Position numbers and translations under genes: made by a program | DNA from: Aporhodopirellula aestuarii | GTDB taxonomy: Bacteria; Planctomycetota; Planctomycetia; Pirellulales; Pirellulaceae | DNA length: 33,222 nucleotides | Reading direction: 5' to 3' | Assembly (NCBI RefSeq): GCF_023701485.1 | Contig: NZ_JAMQBK010000057.1 | Span: 1-33,222 of the forward strand | The notes under the pieces: generated by a model | What the model was told of the DNA's origin: nothing | What the model saw: the letters and a program-made list of their open reading frames with translations, nothing else | Databases searched by the model: none | In this document: in pieces, positions 15,853 through 22,230 of the stretch | Layout of the letters: each line of letters opens with the position of its first letter | Position numbering within the stretch: position 1 is the first letter of the stretch

Positions 15853-17364
15853 TTAGTTCCGATCGAGTTCAAACGGGCGACTGCCCAAGACGACCGTGAC
15901 TTGAACGTCAGCGTCGTCACGCCGTACGTCTAAGACGAGCGATGCCCCGGCTCCCGCTTTCCCGACGATCCGCATCAGGTGTCCGACGTCAAGAATCTCG
16001 ACACCATTGGCCCGCAGCACAACGTCACCGTTAAGCACGCCGGCCACTCCCGCCGGAGAACTGGAGCCCGCGATGCCGGTGATCAGTGCCCCTCGCACGC
16101 GAGTGTTTTCGCTGGTCAGCAGATCGTCTGGGACCTCGTCTAAGCTCACCCCGAGATAACCTCTTTGAACGCGTCCGGTCGAGCGGATCGACTCGTAGAT
16201 TTGCCGCGAGAGATTGCTGGGAATTGAGAAGCTAACGCCTTGGTACGTGTCTCCGACGATTGCCGTATTGATACCGACCAAGGTTCCTTTGGCGTCCACG
16301 AGCGGTCCACCACTGTTGCCCGGATTGACGGCCACGTCGCTTTGCATGAAATCCTGATACCGTCCGCTGGCCCCGTATTGCTCACCCGCGCGGACCCAAC
16401 GATGCTTGCCGCTGAGGATTCCGAACGTGACCGTCCGGTCCAGCCCGAAAGGACTGCCGACCGCCCAAACCGGCGAGCCGACTCGGAGTGAGTCGCTGTC
16501 GCCCCACTTTAGCGGCATCAATCGGTCAGCTTCGATTTTTAAGACGGCCAAATCGGTGAGGGAATCCGATCCGATGACTCTCGCGGGCATGCGGCGGCCA
16601 TCGCCTAGCGTCACGGAGATCGAATCGCCGTCGGCAATGACGTGTCGATTCGTCAGGATATATCCATCTGCGTCCACAACGACACCGCTGCCTTGGTCCG
16701 ACATGCCGAACATTTCACCGCCGAGCAACCGATGCATCTGTTCGTCATTGGGAGCGGGTTTGCGTTGCACTTCGATATGCACCACGGAAGGGCCGACCCG
16801 CGACGTCACCATCTCGTAAGCCCGGCTGAGCGAATCGAGCGAAACGTTTTTTAATCCTTCGCCACCGGTTTCATACTCGGCCCGGAGTTCGCCCCGGTGC
16901 CAGGAATAGCGAATTTCTTCGACAATGCGGGGAACGCTGAATCGTGCAATCAGAAGCATCACGATCATCGAAGCGATCAACGTCATGCTTTGAATGATCG
17001 GATTGGGGCCTGTTTTGACAGGCGAGATGACGTCTGCCGTGGGGGCCGGTGGGAGAGCCGGTTCATCGGGCAAAGAGGCATCAGCCAAAGGGGCATCGAG
17101 CTCCGATTCCGCTAATGACGATTGGCCTCTTTCAACCTGCGCCGCGACGGATGTTTGTTCGACGGGTGGTGCTTCCGGGAACGCCGCGCGGAGCGAATCG
17201 GTGGTTTCGGCTGGCGTGATCGGAGGAGGAGTCACGTCGCTTTGCAACCCATCGCACGACACCAAATGGCCTGTGTCCGGAACCGGCATTTTCAAGCGAA
17301 ATGCGACCAATTCACGTGGTTGCAAAGCTTCATCGCGCGGATTTGGCGGAGTGTCGTCCCGCAT
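15853..17364 (-). CDS. Membrane-anchored HtrA/DegP-family serine protease with one PDZ domain
   Basis: A periplasmic quality-control protease by family. Numbered from the first in-frame ATG (17373), the triad is His244 in TNRHVIADG, Asp274 in LTDLAVLKI and Ser354 in NPGNSGGPL; all three are present, so it should be active. One PDZ domain spans about 395-490 (GYLGVSLDEV, ALITGIAGSSSPAGVAG, LNGDVVLRANGVEI). A single transmembrane helix at ~126-146 follows an unusual ~123-residue, Pro/Asp/Glu-rich N-terminus that would stay in the cytoplasm. ATG 17364 is chosen because AGGA lies eight bases upstream; ATG 17373 has no ribosome site. Single-PDZ architecture is closer to DegS or HtrA-like proteins than to two-PDZ DegP. 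No sigma-factor partner gene is nearby. Confidence 0.94.
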   Translation of the reverse strand: MRDDTPPNPRDEALQPRELVAFRLKMPVPDTGHLVSCDGLQSDVTPPPITPAETTDSLRAAFPEAPPVEQTSVAAQVERGQSSLAESELDAPLADASLPDEPALPPAPTADVISPVKTGPNPIIQSMTLIASMIVMLLIARFSVPRIVEEIRYSWHRGELRAEYETGGEGLKNVSLDSLSRAYEMVTSRVGPSVVHIEVQRKPAPNDEQMHRLLGGEMFGMSDQGSGVVVDADGYILTNRHVIADGDSISVTLGDGRRMPARVIGSDSLTDLAVLKIEADRLMPLKWGDSDSLRVGSPVWAVGSPFGLDRTVTFGILSGKHRWVRAGEQYGASGRYQDFMQSDVAVNPGNSGGPLVDAKGTLVGINTAIVGDTYQGVSFSIPSNLSRQIYESIRSTGRVQRGYLGVSLDEVPDDLLTSENTRVRGALITGIAGSSSPAGVAGVLNGDVVLRANGVEILDVGHLMRIVGKAGAGASLVLDVRRDDADVQVTVVLGSRPFELDRN

Positions 17365-17733
17365 GGGTGCCATCCTAAATGAATGAGTTTCGTACCCGTC
17401 ATGCTAGGGCTTTTCATACCCGAGACATGAATCGGACCACCCCGGCCCGGCCACTCGATTGTAGCGAAACGCAAACGCGCTGCGACAAAAAACTCACTTT
17501 TTCGTGGTTGTGGCCCCGATAAATTGCGGGTTAAAGCGGTTTTACGCCGCCTTGGCGAGACCGCCGCGCGAGACGCTGTTTTATTGCAGGCCTTTTTGGG
17601 CAAGTCTCGTTTCACACTCGCGGGCGGTTGCGAAAATCGGAGAGTTAGAGCAAAATGACGACTGTCCAAGGGAAACGTCACCGTTCCCATGGACCTGACC
17701 GGGTATGGCTGCTGTGCCAACCAGGTCGAACCG
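17365..17733. other. Intergenic region between the HtrA gene and tRNA-Ser
   Basis: No protein gene is supported. It contains a weak promoter candidate at 17628-17656 and a hairpin at 17664-17694 (gtccaagggaa with ttcccatggac, ten pairs and one A-A mismatch), both just upstream of the tRNA. Long open frames here lack protein-like composition. Confidence 0.5.
17628..17656 (+). promoter_or_regulatory. Possible promoter for tRNA-Ser
   Basis: TTGCGA (17628-17633) and CAAAAT (17651-17656) are separated by 17 bases, each matching 4/6 consensus positions, about 77 bases upstream of the mature tRNA 5' end. The hairpin at 17664-17694 would be in the 5' leader of the precursor. This is a pattern match only. 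Confidence 0.25.
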
Positions 17734-17816
17734 GGAGGATAAGCGAATTGGTGAGCGGCCTCACTGGAACTGAGGTACCCCGTAAGGGGCTGCGAGTTCG
17801 AGTCTCGTGTCCTCCG
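17734..17816 (+). tRNA. tRNA-Ser (anticodon GGA)
   Basis: The acceptor stem pairs GGAGGAT (17734-17740) with GTCCTCC (17809-17815), followed by discriminator G. The anticodon stem CCTCA/TGAGG encloses the loop CTGGAAC, anticodon GGA at 17766-17768, reading UCC/UCU. A long variable arm (CCCC-GTAA-GGGG) is the class II hallmark of Ser tRNAs. The T arm GCGAG-TTCGAGT-CTCGT is canonical. CCA is not encoded. The D arm is irregular: two A residues fill the place where U8 is expected, unless the T pairing at acceptor position 7 doubles as U8, and the D stem is short. The terminator follows directly. Confidence 0.92.
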
Positions 17817-17825
17817 CTCTGAATG

Positions 17826-17864
17826 AAAAAAGCCCCGTCGAACTAAGTCCGACGGGGCTTTTTT
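17826..17864. terminator. Strong bidirectional intrinsic terminator
   Basis: A perfect 15-bp stem (17826-17840 with 17850-17864; core gccccgtcg/cgacggggc) with a nine-base loop is flanked by six A and six T residues. It ends the tRNA-Ser transcript 10 bases after the tRNA. Being symmetric, it also serves the leftward small-lipoprotein gene that stops at 17997. Confidence 0.95.
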
Positions 17865-17996
17865 CGTCTCATGGCGGAAGCGGGTGGCTGATTCAGCTTC
17901 CATTCGAATCGGCCAAATCGCGAAGCGTGGACGCTAAGTCCGCGACGCCGGTTAATGAAAATGCCGCCGCTTCCAGTCGTACGCTGCGGCTGATCT

Positions 17997-18185
17997 CTAC
18001 TTGCCCGCCATCGCTTTGGCTTCCGCTTCCTGCCGGGCTTGGTCCTTGGCGTACTGCGCCTTGAAGTCAGCAATTTCTTGTTCGCTCGCTCCGTCGTAAG
18101 CGTTCTGTGGGCTCGAATCGCCACAGCCCGGGAGTGCGGAGCACATCGCCATACCTAGACACAAAAAACACATAAAACGTTTCAT
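17997..18185 (-). CDS. Small lipoprotein divergent from the DUF1559 gene
   Basis: 62 residues from ATG 18185, with AGGAG nine bases upstream. The start MKRFMCFLCLGMAMC continues to the lipobox SALPGC (lipidated Cys21), followed by a short charged tail with EQEIADFKAQYAKDQAR that probably forms one helix, ending in MAGK. Small lipoproteins of this form next to DUF1559 genes are, as I recall, common in planctomycetes, but no function is known. Its promoter would share the 345-base divergent region with the DUF1559 gene, whose -10 box lies in a palindrome. Confidence 0.8.
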   Translation of the reverse strand: MKRFMCFLCLGMAMCSALPGCGDSSPQNAYDGASEQEIADFKAQYAKDQARQEAEAKAMAGK

Positions 18186-18211
18186 TTCGCCGTTCTCCTG
18201 CAAATAAGGGA

Positions 18212-18240
18212 TTGATTGACTTGTGTTATTGTTATACAAT
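18212..18240 (+). promoter_or_regulatory. Sigma-70-like promoter with a palindrome over the -10 box (DUF1559 gene)
   Basis: TTGATT (18212-18217) and TACAAT (18235-18240) are spaced by 17 bases, with a 5/6 match at -10. The -10 box lies inside a perfect inverted repeat, tattgt-tat-acaata (18227-18241), which may be an operator or allow use in both directions. It implies a leader of about 285 bases before the DUF1559 ATG. The remaining divergent spacer (18186-18530) holds no further gene. Confidence 0.45.
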
Positions 18241-18460
18241 ATGGTTTAGCAGGGAAGTCGAAACTGCGGATTTGGTGTCGTCTTGTCACAAGTTTTCCAG
18301 ATCGCAGGTGCCGCTTAGGTTTGCCGGAATCACAAGCTCGCGTGAATCGTCCTTCACCGCGACACGTGCTTTTGGACGGGCAGCTGACGTGGACTCTGGC
18401 TTTTCGAAGAGTGGAGATCCCAACAGGAAAGCCGCTGGAAGTTTTACGAGTAAGTGTTGG

Positions 18461-18489
18461 GGACAATTTGGGAACTCTCCCAACTGTCC
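18461..18489 (+). other. Stable leader hairpin 41 bases before the DUF1559 start
   Basis: ggaca pairs with tgtcc at the base, and inside it ttggga (18468-18473) pairs with tcccaa (18478-18483) around an actc loop. A T-rich stretch (ggtttgttgttcttcagtttt) follows, so the element resembles an attenuator or an mRNA 5' stabiliser. No ligand-binding riboswitch core is recognised. Confidence 0.5.
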
Positions 18490-18530
18490 GGTTTGTTGTT
18501 CTTCAGTTTTATAGGATCGGAAATTTAAAG

Positions 18531-19808
18531 ATGATTAAGAGTCAAAAAGCTCGCGGTTTCACGCTTGTGGAACTTTTGGTCGTGATCGCCATCATTGGCG
18601 TTCTCGTTGGTTTGTTGCTGCCGGCCGTGCAGGCTGCTCGCGAAGCCGCTCGCCGAATGAGTTGCAGCAACAACTTCAAACAACTCGGTCTGGCCGTCCA
18701 CAACTATCACAGTGCCTACAACGCACTGCCCAAGCACGGCACAGGAACGTATCTCCCACGTTGGAGTTTTGGTGGGCATAACGATGAAAACAAGTCTCAA
18801 TTGAGCATGCTGGTCGGCCTTCTGCCGTTCATGGAACAACAGGCTGTCTGGGAACAGATTGTCAACCCACTGCAGAACACGAGCGGTTCGGGACCGAATC
18901 CTTGGTACGCCATGGGACCAACCCCCCAAAACATCGGCTATGGGCCTTGGATGACCAACATCCCTGCGTTGCGTTGCCCGAGTGATCCAGGAACCGGGCT
19001 GCCCGCGATGGGACGGACCAACTACGCCGCTTGTTTGGGTGACAGTGCCTATTGTCAGATGGTAGGGCCCAAGAGCCACGTTTTAACTGATATTCAGGGG
19101 TACTCAGAACGTTCACGCGCGGCCGACCGGGGTGTTTACGTGACTCGGTATCAAACAAAGTTCCGCGATGTTCTCGACGGACTTGCTAACACCGTGATGA
19201 TGGGTGAAATCGCGACGGACCTCGGCGACCGTGACACTCGTACCGATGCAAAGTTCTTGACCGTCGGCATTGGCGTTCCAACGACTGCCTCCACGCTCGG
19301 TGGCAACCCGTCGCTATGCCAAGCCGGTACCGATCCGAACCGTCCGCAATTCTGGGCGACGGCAACGGATAACTTGGGCAAGACGAGTTCGACCATGGGA
19401 CGTGGTTACAAATGGGCCTCGGCTCTGCCGCTTTATACGGGGATGACAACCATCCTGCCGCCCAACTCCGCAGTTTGTGCGTCGACGACTCGTTACATCC
19501 ACGGCAATACCGCTGCCGCCAGTAACATTCCAAGCGCGGGCCTTATCACGGCTGCTGACGGCGACCAAGGTACCGGTGTCTTCGGCCCGAGTAGTCGGCA
19601 CCAAGGCGGGGTTCATGTTCTGATGGGTGACGGAGCGGTTAAGTTCATCACCGATTCGATCGAGGCTGGCAACAGCCAAGCTCAGATGGTGAGTTGGGAA
19701 GGTGTTGCCGGTCCGCCATCGTCGACTGCCGGTTCGAAGAGCCCATACGGTTTATGGGGAGCACTCGGAACTCGCGCTTCGAAGGAAACGATCGAAGCAG
19801 AATTCTAA
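18531..19808 (+). CDS. DUF1559-family secreted pseudopilin-like protein
   Basis: 425 residues from ATG 18531. The N-terminus has a type IV prepilin-like cleavage/methylation motif, RGFTLVELLVVIAIIGVLVG, running into LLLPAVQAAREAARRMSC, typical of DUF1559 (also known as SBP_bac_10). The family signature near the C-terminus, HQGGVHVLMGDGAVKFI, is intact, as is LRCPSDPG in the middle. The frame opens about 105 codons further upstream, but that part is not protein-like and the prepilin motif fixes the start. The protein should be inserted with the hydrophobic helix and processed by a prepilin peptidase. Planctomycetes carry dozens of paralogues of unknown function. The gene stands alone between a long leader and a terminator. 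Confidence 0.93.
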   Translation: MIKSQKARGFTLVELLVVIAIIGVLVGLLLPAVQAAREAARRMSCSNNFKQLGLAVHNYHSAYNALPKHGTGTYLPRWSFGGHNDENKSQLSMLVGLLPFMEQQAVWEQIVNPLQNTSGSGPNPWYAMGPTPQNIGYGPWMTNIPALRCPSDPGTGLPAMGRTNYAACLGDSAYCQMVGPKSHVLTDIQGYSERSRAADRGVYVTRYQTKFRDVLDGLANTVMMGEIATDLGDRDTRTDAKFLTVGIGVPTTASTLGGNPSLCQAGTDPNRPQFWATATDNLGKTSSTMGRGYKWASALPLYTGMTTILPPNSAVCASTTRYIHGNTAAASNIPSAGLITAADGDQGTGVFGPSSRHQGGVHVLMGDGAVKFITDSIEAGNSQAQMVSWEGVAGPPSSTAGSKSPYGLWGALGTRASKETIEAEF

Positions 19809-19840
19809 CGGCACGGCGCCGCTGTCCACGCACGGCGGGG

Positions 19841-19927
19841 CTTTCCACGTAGCTCGGGCTCTCCGAGACCGAGAATGTCGGACCTGGTCTGCACTCGGTG
19901 CTCCTGAACGGCTCGACTACGTGAAAG
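19841..19927 (+). other. Structured 3' region of the DUF1559 transcript
   Basis: ctttccacgtag (19841-19852) pairs with ctacgtgaaag (19917-19927), 11 pairs with one bulged C. Inside lie a hairpin ctcgg/ccgag (19853-19857 with 19863-19867) and a second stem accgag/ctcggt (19868-19873 with 19894-19899), giving a branched fold between the DUF1559 stop and its terminator. It could be a 3'UTR-derived small RNA or a stability element; it matches no RNA family I know. No protein gene is seen in 19809-20148. Confidence 0.4.
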
Positions 19928-20019
19928 GCGAAAACTCCGATCATCCACCGGGAGGTGTGCGGTTGAGCTGAGTTGATCACCTCTTCGTTTATCACCCACG
20001 TCGGACAGTCATTTCATCG

Positions 20020-20052
20020 ACTCGGGCCCTTTTACGGGGCCCGAGTTTTTTT
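20020..20052 (+). terminator. Intrinsic terminator of the DUF1559 transcript
   Basis: A perfect 10-bp stem (actcgggccc 20020-20029 with gggcccgagt 20037-20046) with a seven-base loop leads straight into a run of seven T. It ends the DUF1559 transcript about 210 bases after the stop and shields the following cytochrome gene. Confidence 0.93.
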
Positions 20053-20148
20053 GTTGGAACGGGCCAATCTCGTTTCCGCTTCGAAGCTTCGGCGTTCATC
20101 TGAGTTCGCTACATTGGCTTACCGTGACGTTTCTGCCTCGTACTATCT

Positions 20149-22173
20149 TTGTCTTCTCGTTTTCAGAAAGTGGGACAGTTGGCAACACAACGGCGACTCC
20201 GCGAAAGTAACACACAAGCAACACCTTTAACTCCCCCGAAAAGTCTTCAGTCGTTGCGTTGGTGGCTTTTGCCCCTGGGTGTTGTAGCGGTTTTGTTGGC
20301 CTGGTTTTGGAGCTGGCATAAGGCGCAGGACCAAAGAGATTCCATGGCTGCTCTAAGCGGTTGGCAATCTGAGATCACACCGGTGACCCAGTGGGATGAT
20401 CAACCAGAGTCTGCGTTCGTTCCGCCCACAGGTGACCAATCCGACTTGGGGTACGTCGGGACGCAAGCATGTCGTCGCTGTCATCCATCACAGTATGAGT
20501 CTTATACCGAGACCGCTCATTGGCGATCTTGTCAGCCAACCGAACCAGCCAACGAGGCTGAGAACGCGACGTTTGTCCACGAGGCTTCGTCGAGCCGATA
20601 CGAGATCTATCGCAGTTCCGGATCGCTATATCATCGCGAGACTCTACTCGGCAATCAGCGGCAAACGCTCGCGGTCACGCAGTTGCCGGTGAAATTAACG
20701 ATCGGTTCGGGAACACACGCCCGCACGTATCTGTGTGAATCCAACGGAAAGTTTTTGGAGTCACCGATCTCATGGTACCGCTCCGCGGGTTGGGATCTTT
20801 CGCCCGGTTACGATACGGCGATCCATCCCTCGTTCTCACGTCTCGCGAGTGACGATTGTTTGTTCTGTCACGTGGGCATGGTGGAACGTTCGGTAGCGAA
20901 TGATCGAGCGGTGAAAATCGTGGAGCATTCCATCAGTTGTGAACGTTGTCATGGGCCGGGGCGATCGCACGCGCAGATCCATGACGCCGATGAGTCTGGC
21001 CGCGACGAGCAGGCTGAACAACTGATTGATTCGCTGGTCCACCCCGGTGAATTGTCCCGAGATCGTAGCGAGGCGATCTGTCAGCAGTGTCATTTACAGG
21101 GAGCAGCGTACGCGACTGCTGCTGACAAACGACTCTGGGATTTCGTGCCGGGCGAATCGCTCGCAGTCGTTCGCACGGACTTTCAGTTTTCTAGCAACGA
21201 TGAATTCAAAGTCGCCGGCCATGTGGAACAGTTGCACAAAAGTGCGTGTTACCAAGGTTCCGAAACCCTCACGTGCATCACATGTCATGACCCACATCAC
21301 GAACCACCTCAAGGCAGCCGTGTTGATTACTTTCGCCAGAAATGCGTTCAGTGCCATGCGTCGGATTCATGCGGAGTGGAGCATGATCAACGCCAGCGGA
21401 CAAATCACAATGACTGTTCCGATTGTCACATGCCTCGTCGCAAAACCGACGTCACGCACGCGGCGCTTCATCAGCATGAGATCGGTGTCTACGCATCGGA
21501 TTCCACTTCGCTTTCGAATACTACGAGCTCCGTGGATAGTGGGCCGCGAAAGGAATCCGATACCAAGCTCGCGCCGTTGCTCGCGTGGGACGGACTTTCA
21601 AAACCCGAGCAAGAACGACGTCTTATCTTAGCGGTGCACTATGCGGTGACATCCGGAACCCCGGTGGATCGGCTGGCGGATCAAGTGCCATGGTCGATCC
21701 GCGAGGCGTACAACAGGATCCAATCAGGTTCGTCTGATCCCGCGATCGAGGCTGCGTTTGCACGAAATGCGATGACGCTGGGTGAAGCAAGAACCGCCGT
21801 TGGGTTGGCACGAAGACTCGTCACGGAAACAAATCCAGGCAGCCGCGAGAACAACGAGGCCCGAGACATTTTGGGAGAGTACGCGCTACAGACGCAGGAC
21901 AATGCGGCTGCGTTGGAGCAATATCGAACGCTATCGAAAGTGCGTCACGACGCAAACGATTGGTACCTCTTGGGAATGTGCGAACGCAACGCAGGGAACG
22001 AGGCTTCCGCGATCGAAGCATTCCGCCGAAGCCTCGCGATCCGCCCAGATTTAATCCCTGCCCACGTCGCGTTGGAAGAGATGTTGATGGTCGAACATCC
22101 TGAGCTTGCAAACCTCCACCGCAACGTCCGCCAAGCACTTCAGGCCCTGCGTCCGCCAGTGAATACTCGTTAG
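20149..22173 (+). CDS. Membrane-anchored heptaheme cytochrome c with C-terminal TPRs
   Basis: About 674 residues. A basic N-terminus leads to one hydrophobic anchor (WWLLPLGVVAVLLAWFW, ~38-54), then a large exported part. Seven CXXCH sites can bind covalent heme: CRRCH 108, CLFCH 237, CERCH 264, CQQCH 311, CITCH 376, CVQCH 399 and CSDCH 423. Extra His residues (VHPGE, AGHVEQLH, HDPHH region) may be axial ligands. Spacing and the CHGPGRSH motif recall cytochrome c554-like multiheme proteins. Residues ~550-660 hold two to three TPR-like repeats (WYLLGMCERNAGNEASAIEA). I infer periplasmic electron transfer with a protein-docking tail; donor and acceptor are unknown. The start is uncertain: TTG 20149 is the longest, GTG 20170 is possible, and neither has a clear ribosome site. 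It converges with the next gene. Confidence 0.88.
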   Translation: MSSRFQKVGQLATQRRLRESNTQATPLTPPKSLQSLRWWLLPLGVVAVLLAWFWSWHKAQDQRDSMAALSGWQSEITPVTQWDDQPESAFVPPTGDQSDLGYVGTQACRRCHPSQYESYTETAHWRSCQPTEPANEAENATFVHEASSSRYEIYRSSGSLYHRETLLGNQRQTLAVTQLPVKLTIGSGTHARTYLCESNGKFLESPISWYRSAGWDLSPGYDTAIHPSFSRLASDDCLFCHVGMVERSVANDRAVKIVEHSISCERCHGPGRSHAQIHDADESGRDEQAEQLIDSLVHPGELSRDRSEAICQQCHLQGAAYATAADKRLWDFVPGESLAVVRTDFQFSSNDEFKVAGHVEQLHKSACYQGSETLTCITCHDPHHEPPQGSRVDYFRQKCVQCHASDSCGVEHDQRQRTNHNDCSDCHMPRRKTDVTHAALHQHEIGVYASDSTSLSNTTSSVDSGPRKESDTKLAPLLAWDGLSKPEQERRLILAVHYAVTSGTPVDRLADQVPWSIREAYNRIQSGSSDPAIEAAFARNAMTLGEARTAVGLARRLVTETNPGSRENNEARDILGEYALQTQDNAAALEQYRTLSKVRHDANDWYLLGMCERNAGNEASAIEAFRRSLAIRPDLIPAHVALEEMLMVEHPELANLHRNVRQALQALRPPVNTR

Positions 22174-22230
22174 GGTTCACGTCGCCGGACCGGTACCCGC
22201 GTCGCGTTTCAGCTTCGCGAGCGATCGAGC

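Noticed and set aside
17292..17903. A 203-codon minus-strand frame over the HtrA start, the tRNA and the terminator
   Set aside because: It crosses a complete tRNA and a perfect terminator in antisense and has no protein-like features.
18216..18530. Extended N-terminus for the DUF1559 protein from an upstream start
   Set aside because: The added ~105 residues are not protein-like, include the likely leader hairpin, and would place the prepilin motif deep inside the protein.
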